The position numbers and the translations under genes were made by a program. The notes beneath the pieces are model-generated. The model had not been told where the DNA came from and did not search any database. It saw only the letters and a program-made list of their open reading frames with translations. Of a stretch of 64,000 nt of DNA, positions 1-12,640 are shown piece after piece. Position 1 is the stretch's first letter. Every line of letters starts with the position of its first letter. This stretch comes from Channa striata (Eukaryota > Chordata > Actinopteri > Anabantiformes > Channidae): contig CM065172.1 in NCBI GenBank assembly GCA_033026295.1, positions 13,883,165 to 13,947,164 of the forward strand, written 5' to 3'.

Positions 1-1374
1 ACATTACTTAAGCACTGCACTATACTGTTTTGTGGCATTTCTACTTTGCTTGAGAACATTTTCTGCTACTTTTGGCTTCACTACATTTCAGAGGCAAATA
101 CTGTATCTTTACTCTACTGCATTTATTTCAGAAATACAAAATACAGTGTAATAAGATATTTTTGACACGCAATGTAAAAGGCCTACACTGTGGTAGTGAT
201 ATGTATGCTTAAGTAAATGATCTGAGTATTTCTAATACTTGCGTTATGAATTAAATTATATTTTTGCAATGAAAACAAAGGTATAAATTCTACTAAGTTG
301 TTATTTAGAGTGTTAACTGGTCACTTTGTTTGTTATAACCAGTTTTAAAAGAAGACTAATATTAAACTTTGTGAGACAAAATCTACAGAAACAACTTTTA
401 TCTGACTTTTGATATGTTACTGTTTTCTGGAAATTTGTGGATAAACTTTTGGTATTTCTTAGTGGGAGGAGCACCATCTGAACTCCAAGGAGAAGATGAC
501 CTTTGGGCAGCATGACATATGGCATATATTTGTCACTAGGGCTATTTCAGTCGTCTTAAAAAAAAAAGCTATTGTACACCATCACGTGTAAACATGCAGG
601 GCAAAGTGTTTGGGGCCTATAGCGTGTATGTGGCTCAAGTTACCTCTTGGAACAATAAGGATTCCCTGTCTGCAGGTAAACACACTGCTTAGCAACATAT
701 GAAACTGACTACTTTTTTAATCATTCAGCATTTTCTCGGTTATTCACTCTAGTGCATTTCACGCATACCCAACTGTTGGATGCACTCTGTCATGACAGAA
801 ATACATAAAACTGCAGAGAATATAAACAATCACTGTACTATTTAAGGTGGAAGGGGAACACTTCTAACAGGTGTGTTTGCAGTTTGCATGTACTCAAACT
901 ATGGGTAAGGTCCGTTTTTTTCACTTTAGTTGCCTTCTTTGGTAAAATGTCTTTATCTATTTTAGTTAAGCATCCTTCTAAACTATAGCGAGACAAAAGA
1001 AACTTTTCAGTTATAGGTACTGAATAAAAACATTGACAGACAGATTTTTCGGATGCCGTCAAAACCTACACTGACTTTGTGTCTAAAGTGTACAGTCGCT
1101 TCCCGAGGGTTCAAATTACACAGCATGAGGCTTGAGGCCCAACAGCAGCACATGTCGATGCGCCACAGAAAACGATGTTCCATGCACGTCGATGAAAGCC
1201 CCGGAGAACAACCGTGTAATAAAAGCAAAGTATTGTAAAACTGTAGCGTATTGTGACGTTTGTTCAGTCCGTTAACGTGATGCACGCTGACATCACGCCG
1301 CACACATAACAGCCTTTGTTAACTAGAAAAACAGCTGCGTACATGATGTCGACAGTGTGTGATGTCGCCCTTAC
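1..1374. other. AT-rich non-coding; possible intron of leftward gene
   Basis: No protein with recognisable content is encoded on either strand. If the minus-strand donor at 1373-1374 is real, this is the start of intron 1 of a gene leaving the window to the left. Confidence 0.4.
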
Positions 1375-1700
1375 CTTTATCGCCCCCAACCTCCCTTTAA
1401 ACGGACTAACACGTATTATCTTGTCAAACACTGATGTCACGCTCCGCTAAGGAAACAATACCGTGTGCGACACAGCGTGCTTTTCTCCTCGGGCTCCACT
1501 GTCCCTAAACAATAACAAAAAACCAAAGCAAAACATGAGCATGACAGCTTCACTTCCGCTACGGCATTTTGGGAACTGTTGTTCGCCAGGTTGATGAAAC
1601 AACGCAGAAGAACCACAGCTGAAACTACATCCCCCAAGCTCGACGTAGAAAAGCAGGCCTGCCATTGGTCGCTGTTTTTTTCCCTTCGGATACTAAAGCA
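1375..1700 (-). promoter_or_regulatory. Leftward TATA-less promoter and probable non-coding first exon
   Basis: Read on the minus strand, this CpG-rich patch has, in order: a CCAAT box (GACCAATGGC, 1671-1680), a partial ZNF143-like site on the opposite strand (ACTACATCCCCCAAGC, 1624-1639), a good ZNF143/Staf match (ACAACAGTTCCCAAAATGCC, 1563-1582) and an ETS site (GCGGAAGT, 1552-1559). About 180 bases of exon-like DNA follow, ending in a textbook donor, ATAAAG/GTAAGG, with GT at 1373-1374. Only a short upstream reading frame is present, so the exon would be 5' UTR. The gene must continue left of position 1. In other vertebrates the opposite-strand neighbour of HOXC13 is CALCOCO1, whose first exon is non-coding, so a calcoco1-like gene is the leading guess; nothing coding confirms it. 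Confidence 0.45.
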
Positions 1701-1776
1701 CGGGGTGCTTTATGAAGACGGACGGATGGAAATGAATATGTCTGAGTGCGATGATGATAACAACTATTTACTGTTG

Positions 1777-1786
1777 GTCACGTGAT
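1777..1786. promoter_or_regulatory. E-box / CLEAR-like site
   Basis: GTCACGTGAT, matching the TFEB/MiT-type CLEAR consensus, sits about 200 bases upstream of the inferred leftward TSS. It would fit an autophagy-related gene such as calcoco1, but a single 10-mer is weak evidence. Confidence 0.3.
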
Positions 1787-1799
1787 ACCAACACGTAAA

Positions 1800-2394
1800 T
1801 ATTTGTATTTAGTCAATTTAATTAAAAGTAGTTACGTTTAGAAGGATGCTTAACTTATGAATATAGCCTGAATTATAAACTTTATTTGGGAATTGGTCTA
1901 ATAAAAGCAAAGTTTGGTAATTTAGTAATTGACGTCTATATCTAGTTCATATTTATCTTAACTCCAGCCCCAGTAGCTGCGAACTTCTGCGCTTCAGGTA
2001 AAAGTTAAGAACAAAAGTGATACATTTTTTTAACTGGAGAACGATAAACATATTTTAAAAAATAAAAATAATACTCTTAGAGCTTCATGATGTCTAATGA
2101 TATTTAAATAAGATATTTAAGTGCAATAATGTAATGCATTTTATTCAATAACTAGTTATATTGTTCAATTCATTATACACTTTTTGCAGCCACACATTCT
2201 TATTGTTTTTTGAACACCAAACAGGACATCAGTCTTTTGAAATACACCACTAGTAATTAACTTTACACCACAGAGTAGTTTTCCTTTGTAGATTCTAACC
2301 TAGGTTTTTGGGTTAGTTCATATTTTAAATTATTCTACCCATATAACTTGAATTAAAAAATGAATTAAAAAACTAAATAATCTTAAAAGACACA
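1800..2394. other. AT-rich spacer
   Basis: Low-complexity AT-rich DNA without recognisable genes or repeats. Confidence 0.5.
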
Positions 2395-2640
2395 TCAAAC
2401 ACATCGTCTGCCGCTGAGATGGTAGAGTCATTGACGAGCCACAGCAGTTTGACTCCAGGTCTTTTCTTCCGGATCCTTGGGCAAGACAGTGAACCCCAAA
2501 TTGCCTCTTGCTGTGTGAGTCTATGTGCATAAATTGAGGAATATGAAGCAACATTAAAACTGTTTGGATAAAAGTGCTAAATAAGCAGGCCATATACTCT
2601 TTACCATTCAAATGGAGTCCAACCAATGATAATATATAGA
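2395..2640. repeat. SINE-like / teleost dispersed repeat
   Basis: Contains the teleost repeat block with 'CTTGGGCAAGACAGTGAACC' (about 2477-2496), then a GT-type middle and an ending of the form GGATAAAAGTGCTAAATAAG followed by a CCAT-type tail. A degenerate relative is at 31690-31890. This resembles a common fish SINE-type or non-autonomous repeat; the family name cannot be fixed without a library. Confidence 0.5.
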
Positions 2641-2810
2641 CTCACTGACCACTTTATTAGGAGCACAGGTACAATCTAATGCAATCAATACAGCAGCTCT
2701 CACACAAATTCCACATTTACAATGTTGTAATTTCTCAATTTTTGTTTTGAAACTGTCAGAAAGGTGATAATTCTACTCTCACTTTATTATTGAGGTCAAA
2801 GTGGGTAGTA
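2638..2810. repeat. Teleost dispersed repeat end
   Basis: Begins with CACTGACCACTTTATTAGGA, followed by ACAATCTAATGCAATC, a terminal sequence found many times in fish genomes. Only one end is recognisable here. Confidence 0.5.
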
Positions 2811-3775
2811 GAGTCATACTGGAGTCCCTTATAAGAGGAGAAGGGATTCCAATGTTCCTGCCATCCTCTTTAAATTGAATGAAGAGGCACAATTTTTTGC
2901 ATAATCTTCAAAGAAACTTATACATATTTTGGCACAGTTACTGCTTTGTTTGCTTTGCAGTTTGCTGCTTTGTTGTCATCGCTGTTATTATGATTATTTG
3001 TTCATGCATTTGGATACAGTTGAACAGATTTTAAACATAAATGCATATATCACAAAGACTTCAGCCCAGTTTGGTTGCTGGTTAAAGAGGTGTCTCATAT
3101 CTCCCACTGTACCTCGTAGCACTGGGGGGTGGGATCCTCCTTAATGATGATGCTATGGCACCAGGCAGCAGATGGCAGTATACTATCTTGAAAACACATG
3201 CTTTGCTCCAGGTTTTCACATGCAAACCATATGCCTGAAACCTCTCTTTAGACTGTTCCACAGCTTTGTAAAGTAATTTTACTCTATTTACATACTGTAG
3301 GAAAAACATCGGATAAAGAGAATAAATTACTTGATAAGGCTCAGAATTAGATATAAGGAATCAGAGAGAGTCTCAGCCTCTCAGATTTACTTTGATAATA
3401 TCCTTTAAATTTAACAATTGTAGATATCAGAACAGAACAGCAAAATGCACGTCATGCCAAGTAAGTAGTTGACAGTTCCTCAAAATACAAAACGTGTGAT
3501 TGAATTGAAATGAGTGTACTGCAGGAAATTATTTAAATGTTTGGCTAGGACAAATGTAAATTTTTTGAGAAAAAAACACAAAAATGTCTTAAATGGGAAC
3601 TTGGTCTTAAGCAATTGTGATTTTAATCCAGATTTGAAATGACTGATAGGTAATATCCATAGCTGTAAAAGGTATTTGGCTTATAGAAGCAACATCAAGT
3701 GGAAAAAGAAGTTAGGATTCAAGACATAAATTTATCATGCCTCAGCAACTGCAGCCTAAATAATGTCCATCCTGT
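2811..3775. other. Non-coding spacer
   Basis: I see no supported gene, RNA or transposon. Short open stretches near 2930-3310 lack any family signature. Confidence 0.4.
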
Positions 3776-4140
3776 ATTGTTATAGTTATTGATGTTATTA
3801 TACTGCCTAGCTGGCTTATTTATCTGTGCTCACTGATGAGTCAATCAAGTTGCAGAGTACCTTACTCCTCCTCAATTAGTAAGTCTAGTTTGGCTAATTT
3901 AGTCTGTGGAAGACACAATAAGGACGCTTCATGTAATTTTATGCCGATGGACAGTCAATGTTGAGACCCTATAAATTGTGTTTAAGTGGATTAATAGTGC
4001 GCTGAGCCTTTGTGAGCAAAGTTGTGCTGGGAGCAGTAGCTATCTTTGCAGTGTGATAATTAAATAGATTGCACTGCAATGACTAGCCCATTTACTGTTC
4101 ATTTTTGTACATGTATGTTTTAGACTAGGATATTAGAAAA
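3776..4140. promoter_or_regulatory. Candidate conserved non-coding element A
   Basis: Single-copy-looking block dense in homeodomain-type cores (TTTATC, CAATTAGTAAG, AATTAAATAG, GATTAATAG), with a raised share of G and C and no repeats against AT-rich flanks. It looks like distal regulatory DNA of the Hox landscape, but conservation cannot be shown here. Confidence 0.3.
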
Positions 4141-4369
4141 ATAACAGTATAAAACAAGATCAAGTTCTTAATCAGATTTGGTAGTGTTTTGGAACTCTAG
4201 CTTCCAAAACATTCATATGGTGAGTTTTTTTTCATAATTTCAATTAATCAATAATAGATATGTGCATGACTATAAAATACCTCTGTAGAAATGTATTTAT
4301 TTAATAAGTCCCCTGTCTGCTAGTGGCTTTGCACATGTTTTTGTAATTGGTTTTTATTTTGTGCCATTG

Positions 4370-4610
4370 CTGTTTCCGAAAGCAACATGTCACTCTTCAG
4401 ATAGCCTTGACTTCTAAGTATCACTGTTGTGTAAATTAAGAAGATGGCTGTGCAGCAGGAATGTGAGGCCTCGCCCTAATAGAGATTAGATTGCCCATGG
4501 AACTTTTTCTTGAGATCTCTTCTTCTCTGTCTGCTGTAAGGGCTACTTCCTGTGTGATAACACCCTCACCCCAACAAATTCATGAGGATGCATGGAAGCA
4601 CACACACCCT
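4370..4610. promoter_or_regulatory. Candidate conserved non-coding element B
   Basis: Higher-complexity block after AT-rich DNA, including TAATAGAGATTAGATTGCCC (about 4477-4496) with closely spaced homeodomain-like cores. No open frame and no repeat signature. Confidence 0.25.
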
Positions 4611-5269
4611 CACATACCCTCACACTTTCCAAGCAATACTAACGATAAACTGTAAAATGAATTAAGACCAACTATTTTAAAAGAATATTAACTATTTCAT
4701 TAAAAAACGACTGTAAACTGTTCTGTCACAAAAGCCTTGGCTTTCTGTTTATTTATTGGTTGTTCAACTGTTCAGTCCCTGTTTGCTGATTTCTAGCAAA
4801 CTGGCTTGGAATTCCTCTCAATATAAGAAAATGGTATAACCCCTGAGTGCTACTGCAGTTTTATTACCTAAGGTGGTCTGTCTGAATATAGCTTACCACA
4901 TGTCTCATTCAAAGAGAATGGCAGGTATGTGTCAGTAGTCATAAATTGCAGCTTGCCTTCAGCAGTAATCAGTTGCCACGGAAACCTCAAATGGGATTAT
5001 GACCTTCTGTTGTGTATAGGCAAGGAAACAGTTGTCAATGTGCACGATGCAAACAGTTAAGATTTACGTCAATAAACTGTTCATTCTCTCATCATACTAG
5101 ATTAATGTATTATGTTTCTAATGTGTGATTTTGGGTCTCAGAGAAATCTGTGTTGTTATTTTTTTTCTTTTTTGGCTATAAAGAAATTTTTGAAGCGATT
5201 TTTAACTAAATAAATGTTCGGTGCTTTGTGGTAAGTGATGAAATCACGTATTATATAAAAGACATTAAA

Positions 5270-5545
5270 GGGGTAGAAAACAAAGAATAAGGGATTAGGA
5301 GCAGGGCGCCTGGAAGGAGGGCAGAGTGTTGGGAGGGTGGAGATGAAGAAATGGGGGACGGTGGTATTTAGTATGCACGGCCAAGCTGCCCCATCTGCTT
5401 AGCGCAGCAGTCCCTGTCGTATAACTGTCTACGGGCCGTGGGCCACATAAAGAATGTCTCAGATTTGATGTAATTCCGCAAAATTAATGACAGCTTTACT
5501 CGGTATGGGCCGTGAGGGAATGATTAGTGTTTGATCGTCCATCTG
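5270..5545. promoter_or_regulatory. Candidate conserved non-coding element C
   Basis: CpG-containing island with two copies of GGGCCGTG(A/G)G (5433-5442 and 5507-5516). They flank a segment with CATAAAG and AAATTAATGACAGC, the latter combining a homeodomain core with a TGACAG Meis-type site. This composite is typical of Hox/Meis enhancers but unproven. Confidence 0.3.
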
Positions 5546-5587
5546 ATCAGTTCTCTTGGCTGGTTGCAGGAGAGATACTCCACTATA

Positions 5588-5620
5588 TGGCAACATGCTG
5601 CCTATGGCAGCATGTTGCCA
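5588..5620. repeat. Perfect 15-bp inverted repeat
   Basis: TGGCAACATGCTGCC (5588-5602), loop TAT, then its exact reverse complement (5606-5620). It forms a strong hairpin without a following U-tract or a recognisable gene. Confidence 0.8.
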
Positions 5621-7350
5621 CAGATGTATATACACACAGATACACCTATGCCAGATTTATTCCTTTTCCCCAATGCACTTGCTCAATTTCAGGTTGTGGC
5701 TCATGTTTCCCCAATACAACCACTGTTTTGTTATACTCTGTACTGTGACATTTCTGTAAATGAATACCTACTGATAGGCTGGATGCAGGTCCCAATGGTG
5801 ATGTGTTTGCACACTGGGCAGTTTTTATATCAGGCAGGGCTGTATTTCAGAGGAAAATGGCCAACCTGCATTCAATTTAGAGAACTCAGAGGTCAGACTT
5901 TGACCTTTTACAAGATATGCTTTACTGCAGTTGTGATTGGAAATGGGTATTAGTTTTTAAAAGAGATGGGGAATGGATTGGGAATTTGAAAGAAGAAATT
6001 GATCCATAGGATGGATTGCAGGAGCTGGTCAAGTGGAATTCTTCTCCTCCTTTCAATTCAGCCCCACCTCTCCCTGCCCAACCCCCATCTCTTCCTTTCC
6101 CTTGGGCTCCTGCGTTTACAAGCAAAGGGGGTATTCTGTTTTACAAGTGAGCCTGGTGCGTCTCGGTGTGCTAGCAACATTAAAATTGAACCCGCCTTAT
6201 CTGTGCAAAGCGTGAGGCTTTACATCAGTGGCTGTCGTCCTGCTGCCATGAGGCTCCTGTGTGCTTTTATGTAATGCAGTACAGTCCAAAACCCAGCGGA
6301 CAATTAAAGTGAGCTGATAGATAAACAGGTGATTGAAGACAGTGAGTTAGTTTGTAGAAAAAGGTTGAGTTGGGGGATGGCAACTTCATTGCTGAATGTC
6401 TTAGTTTTGTGAACATGGCCAAGCTGAACACATAATATGCATTTCATAGCCAAAACAAGTGGGATTGTCACATCACAGAAATGCAGTTTTCAAAGTTTTT
6501 TTCTGAGTTGCATATGGCAAAACTAATTTCCCATCTGACCATTAGCACTCTGGTCCAGTACCAAGCACAGGGAGCCTAATTCAGCAAAGGCTTGGGGAGG
6601 GTTGTGTTTCTGCCAACACAGATTGTTGGACAGATTGGCAATCCTTCACTTTGTATGAATGCTGTGTTTTTGCTGAAATTGTAGGCCATTATAACAAATT
6701 ACTTGCAAAAACACCATTAAAGTAAACAAAAAACTCCTGCATCTGTTTTGATGGTAGGCTTGTTCCAGTTCAAGTGCAACTTGGTTCATTACCCCCCCTT
6801 TTTTTCTTTTTCGTCAGTATTTTTCCACTTTTGTAGTCCCTTCCATAACACTGTCTTTCCAAATTACTTGAACGCGTTTCCTCCCGCCTGGGTTCCCCCT
6901 TCCCATTCGGCATCTTCTGATCTCCTTACATTCTGGGCGCTTTCTTGGCCCACTTCTCCTCCCCCACTGCTTTTTCTCCTCATTTTATATTTTTGGCTGA
7001 GCAGTGGACCTTTCTTAGTGCAGTGACCTTTCTGGTTTTAAATTAAGCCCGAGTGCGGCATGTCTCTCTTCATAGACCGCCAGTTACGAGCCTTCAGAGA
7101 ACTGCAAAAAAATAACGATTCTGATGAAATGGCCCCTTTAAAATGCTCTTCCAAATTCCTTTTACATTTTTCTTTTCCTCTTCCCCCTTTCTGGTCGCAT
7201 TAATATTCACACTAATGAGGAACATCCTAAAGAGCAGACCATGGAAAATGTGAGATTAGATACATGCACATGCCTCCCCACATGCACTTCATACACACAC
7301 TGTTGCTCATTGCTAATGGGTTCTAATCAAATGCCATGTATGTTAGAAGT
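5621..7350. other. Non-coding with pyrimidine-rich patches
   Basis: Holds no recognisable gene. The 5531-5953 open frame and those near 6000-6270 and 6750-7020 lack any family signature and overlap low-complexity pyrimidine tracts. The segment 6150-6330 (with ACATTAAAATTGAACCCGCC) has the look of a short regulatory block. Confidence 0.35.
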
Positions 7351-9285
7351 GATTTATGAACAGTGGGCAGCCTATACTAGCTATGTGATTGCTTAATCAG
7401 AAGGAGACCATTTTTTCAATGAGTAACCCAATTTGTACTCTTTTTGAGTAGACTGTGTTGTGCATTATATGACTTTTCACATCTCTTACTTTGTATTTAG
7501 ATGAGATAGTTTTTTTTTATTTCACTGAAATCGTGTTGTTAGCTTGTAATTTTATATTTGTTTATAGATTAACCAAACTATGCTCCAGAAGTGAGCAGAA
7601 GTGACCAAAATTTAACATGAACATGTCATCAGCCTACCAAAGCAACAGCCAAACCATACCTGTTTAATTCACTCGTATTTAACAGTTGTAAAAACTGTGT
7701 CTCAAATGTCTTTAGGCATGTGTTTTTTAGGCATGCATGTAACCAAATTATTTATCAGGCAAACTCATATGAATCAAGATTTTTTTAATTAAAAGAAATC
7801 AGTAAAGAGCAGACACAAACAGTGAGCAAACTTCCAAATTCTGTTTTCATCTGTAGATTACTTAGGGTAAACTAGTTGCTAAGATTTGTTCTGGTATGTT
7901 TAAATTTAAGAAGAGATGATTGATATTGTCTAGAAGATCCTTTAATAAAAACAGTAATAGAGTGTAATTCTTGTTGGAAGAAGACATATAGTCACTCACT
8001 GGAAGGCTATTTCATGAAGTCCAAAACAATGGTTAACTTAGTTCTAGTTGCTCTGTTAAATGTTTCTCTCCTCTAATGAAGCATAAGGCACAATTGTATT
8101 TGCCATTATTTTCTTTTTAAAATGTAAAAGGGGTTAGCACCCTACTGAGATTACTGCACTGCCAATATGGCCATATCTAAACACATTAGAGCTGTTACAT
8201 ATGTCAACTCATAAACTTTATACTGACTCATGGATGCAGACATAGTACTAAGAAATAAAAGGGTATGGAAATACAAAGCAAACTGTTACATGATGTGGAA
8301 ATGTACAGATTTCAAATATGCTTATTTTTTCTACTCTATATTAATCTTTCTCCACATGCAACATCTAACAACATGCAGAGATGATTTCTGGGTCTCTCTC
8401 CCAAGGTGCTCCTTGTAGCCTTGGTAACCCTAATGAATTATGGGCCAGCGCAGTTAAAATGTGTGGTATTACCCCATTCCAGGGTGTGTCCTCCTAGGTG
8501 TCTATGAATCACTGATCTCATCAGACTGGTTCTCTCTATTTCACTCTCCTCTCTACCCCTCACATCTCGCTCTCTTCTTTTCTTTCTCTGTCTTTGCTCC
8601 CCTCCCCCATTCATGGTCACACTCCAGTCCCCCGGGGCGTCTGTCGAGGATCTGCCAGGCTCATCACTGGAAGAGAGAAGGGTAACTGGGAGCCTGTACT
8701 GGTTGTAAATCTGATCAGCGAGGGAGGGGAACCTGCAATGGCCACTCTACTACTGCAGCCCTGTAAGTGCAGCAGGCTCCCAGTACTCTTAAAACATCTT
8801 ACTTGTGTCCTCATGTGCTGACACATACATGCATACATATGCTCTACAAAGAAGTTTGCAATCGGGAAATTTAAGTGTTCTTTGTCTTTAAAGTAATCCA
8901 AGTCCTTCATTGTAATTAGCCAGACATGGCAAAGTGAGAGCATGTATCTCATATCTTCAGGAATTTCTACATAAAATTCTAGCATCCATATATACACTAA
9001 TACAGCATGAGCTTTTCAATGAAGGGAGAAAGACATGTTTTACAGCTTCCCATTTGGGATATAATTAAATTTAGTTTAGTTTTTTATTGTTGCTTTCTGA
9101 CAGTATTGTCTTTTTTGCTTCATGATGCCGTTTATTATTTTCTAGAAAGGATAACAGCGTATGTTTTCTGTTCAGGAGGGGATGAGAGTTGCGTTGTATG
9201 CTATCTAGGAACTGAGAAGTATTATTTAATGTTTGGTGGTATGCAGAGGTAATTTCAGTCTCAGAGTAACCATAAAGCCCCGAAA
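7351..9285. other. AT-rich spacer
   Basis: AT-rich DNA with no supported gene or repeat. A pyrimidine-rich tract lies near 8530-8620. Overlapping open frames on both strands at 8440-9000 have no recognisable domains. Confidence 0.4.
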
Positions 9286-9640
9286 GCCTGGACTGCAATG
9301 CAGTGAGATGGGCCTTTCTCCCCCGTACATACATTTAGCTGGGTGTGATACTATTCCACACTCCCTTTCCTTATCTGAGAAATAAGCATTTTTACAGAGT
9401 TTGAGCTGTAAAAGGAGAGGAGCAGATAGCCCATAAATCTAGCCATAAAAACGTTAAGTTGTCAGAGGTGCCATCAGCTATCAATCGTGTGCGGCAAGCT
9501 GATGAAGGGGAAATAGGTGATAAAAAACAGCATTTTAGGGAAATTATGTCCAGTCTTCCATTTGCGAAGTGCTGCAGTCGAATCACGGCAGAATCTTAAT
9601 GACTGGATGGTGTGGCCAGGGACTGTTTCTTAGTGTGACA
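9286..9640. promoter_or_regulatory. Candidate conserved non-coding element D
   Basis: Higher-complexity block carrying several Abd-B/Hox13-like cores on one strand (CCATAAAG, CCCATAAATC, GCCATAAAAAC, GATAAAAAAC) within about 250 bases. Clustering of CCATAAA is what a posterior-Hox-responsive element would show. Function is inferred. Confidence 0.35.
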
Positions 9641-12640
9641 GTGAGGAGGAGCACACCCTGGTGGGAGGGTGGGATATAGAGGATTAAAGAAGAACCATAG
9701 GAAAGGGGGGGGTGTAGTCTGGGGCACAGTGTTGTAGAAAATTATACAACTGGCATAAATCACTTCTACACTACCATTTTTCTCTCGCTCTCAATTCCTC
9801 GCTTCCCCCATCGCTCTCACAAACTCTACCCTTTTCTCTGGTCTTTTCTCTCTTTCATGGCTGTGCATCTTTCTGCTCATTTGCACTCCACTGTTTCTCA
9901 CCCTGATGCCCCCTCTGGACTCCTGGCCTTTATTCTTTTTTGTGGCCATTTTTTTATTTGAAGCTCTGCTGGTCAACCTCGCTATCCCACTCTTAATCCA
10001 TAGCAACTAAATTTTTTACTGTGGTTTTGTTTACATGCTTTTCTTATTTTTGTTGCCTACCAAGGATTGATCCTTTGTCTACGGAACTGTATTAGTGAAC
10101 CTTGAGATTGACTTGTCTTTCTGTGATGGTTCAGATAAAGTTTGTTTTTGAAATAAAAGGAAATACTGTGTGGTTTACCGTTATTTCACACATTATCAAA
10201 CCATACTGGGAGTGGAATCTTGTTTCTTTGCTATAGAAAATATTTGCCCAAATAGAAAAAAAGCAGTGATCCCTTTTATCCAAAGACAATTTAATCAAAT
10301 CTTGGTTTTTACTGAAACTCCTGTAAGACTAAAGTAAATTATACTGTATTTTTTAATGAACTTGTATATAATGCAGGGTGTGTCACAGGGTAGAATGGAG
10401 GTTTGCAGCACAGACGGGTGATACAAGGGCACAATATGACAGGAGCATTTACCAGTGAAATGATAAATGCCTTCACTGTCTGATCTGTGACTGTAATCTA
10501 AGTTCATGTGTTAATTAATTTAAATAGTCTCACAGATTTTGGTTCTGCTCCAGTAGCCTTGTTGGAGTGATGTCATTCTGTACTGAGTGGACCTAAAGCA
10601 CTGCAAATGGATGCAGTGAAGCATGTTCTTCCGCAATGCCCCTCTAGTATTTTCCACCCTTTCTGTTTATCATGAGAATGTGTTTCTGAGGAAAAAGCAC
10701 TCCTTGGAGTGTAAAACATTGTAATGCTACGTTTCTTACTTAAGATGGCAATATAGGTTGATTAGACCATTGAATCACCACAGTATATATTAGTTTTACT
10801 TCTCATGAGTTTATGACGTTATGAAGTTCATGCAGAATAACCATAACACTGGCCTTATTACACCAAAGTTACTGGCCATCTACCAAGTCTGTGGTCCTGA
10901 TAGTTTATGTTGAGATGCTGTTGATGCTCTCTGACTCCCTGGCCAAGTTAACTGTTAGGGCCTGTGCTGCCACCTTTAGTTAGACTGCGGGACTGTAATG
11001 CAGCATTCATTCCCACAGCATCAGTGTTGTTGGGCTACTCTGTAGTTCAGTCACACAGCATGTGTTTGTGACAGAGGGTAGTTTAACAACACATCTAACC
11101 TTACTGCATTACAAGTAGTGTTGCAGTGAAGATGAAGGCTTTATGTAAAACAGATTTTTACAAAGATGTACTGTCTAAATGATACATTTTTCTGTCTAAC
11201 CCCATTAGGCTTTATCATACATTTGCATAGACTGGTGTCTTTTCTTTAAAACACATTTTAGCTTTTGGTATTAGTTGGCACTTATTTAAAGTCAGAAAGC
11301 ATTGCATGTTTTGCCCCTATGTAGTTTTGATACATATTGCTTCCTGGTTCAGTTTGAAAGAGTTCTCTGCTCACTAGCCATAAACTGGTAGCTGGTACTT
11401 TTGAGCTTTTAAATGTTGATTTACTTTGTTGATTACTTTTTGTTTTAATGCACTTGGACAGCACACCAGAAAAATGTCATTAATAGTGTCATTTTCATTT
11501 GTTGAAGTTGCAGTTAGTCTGAAATTCACTTAAGATTGCCCTTTGCAGATGTTGCAGATGGTATGCTTCCTTGCATCCATCCTGGATCTTCAGGCAATTT
11601 AAATCCCTCTTAATGACATTAACCCAAAACACTGCAGATGGAATAAATAATGGAGTGTTATTTATCCTGTGTTTGACACAGGACATTTTCTTCTGGGGTC
11701 TTATTCTGTTGCAGGGAGTGGTTTTCCTTACTAATAAAATATTTGTGCAGTTATAGCTGTATCTGCCAGGGGGCAGTCAAGCACATACATCAAGGCAGGA
11801 GAGCGAGACAGACATTCCTGCCTCTGCTCGGAACCTTTTCTTCCTTTTTGGTGATACATTGGTTTCTGTCCTTTCTGTCCTTCTATAAGATATTCAAAGC
11901 TATTTAGAAATTAAACATACCTGTGTAATGGTTCATTGTTCATAATTGTTCAGATTAGTGCTGCTAAATTTGAAAATTATTTTAAGTTGTAGATATAATT
12001 CTGTGAAGCTAAACTTTAATTACAAGCACTGACTTGAATATATCACCCATTTATGTTCTCTTCATTAGCATTAAATCATGCCAGTCATATTTCATTTGGA
12101 GGTCAGAGACAGATTGAAGATGTAGTGAAGATATCATCTATAGGATAGTGTCTAGAAAAAGTGCAACATTAAAACCAGATCACGTTAATCTAAAGGCATT
12201 CAAAAAGTTCACATTAAACAGTGCACATTAAAAGAACATTTATTCACTCCAAAGTAAGCTTGCCAGTTACAGTTCAATGAATTCAAAATGTAGAGTTGTA
12301 ATTCAGTACCCATAAAACTGATGAAAGAAATTCATTCATTTCACTACTACTCATTTCTCAACTCAGCCTATTTATGAGCAATAAGAAATAGATACATTAC
12401 TGGTATTGCATGAAACATGCTGCACCAAACATCTTACTATTAAAATTCACCAAATGGTTTTGTTTTTTCTTTTACTATCAACCAAATAAAGTAAAATAAA
12501 GTTAAGATTTCAGGCCACTAATGCTAAAGTTTTGGAGGCAGGTTAATTGTTTTTATTATTTATGTTTGTTTTAATGCTTCTTTACGTGTTTATAATAGAA
12601 CATAAAATTAAATATTGCAATTTGTTTTCATTGACAAGTA
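9641..12640. other. AT-rich non-coding DNA
   Basis: Holds a C/T-rich tract (9778-9930) and otherwise ordinary AT-rich DNA. No gene, RNA or recognisable transposon. Confidence 0.4.

Noticed and set aside
5531..5953. 140-codon + strand open frame
   Set aside because: Runs through a perfect hairpin and AT-rich DNA; amino-acid content is unstructured and no family signature is seen.
8617..8997. 126-codon minus-strand open frame
   Set aside because: No recognisable domain, no splice context and overlapping + strand frames; treated as chance.
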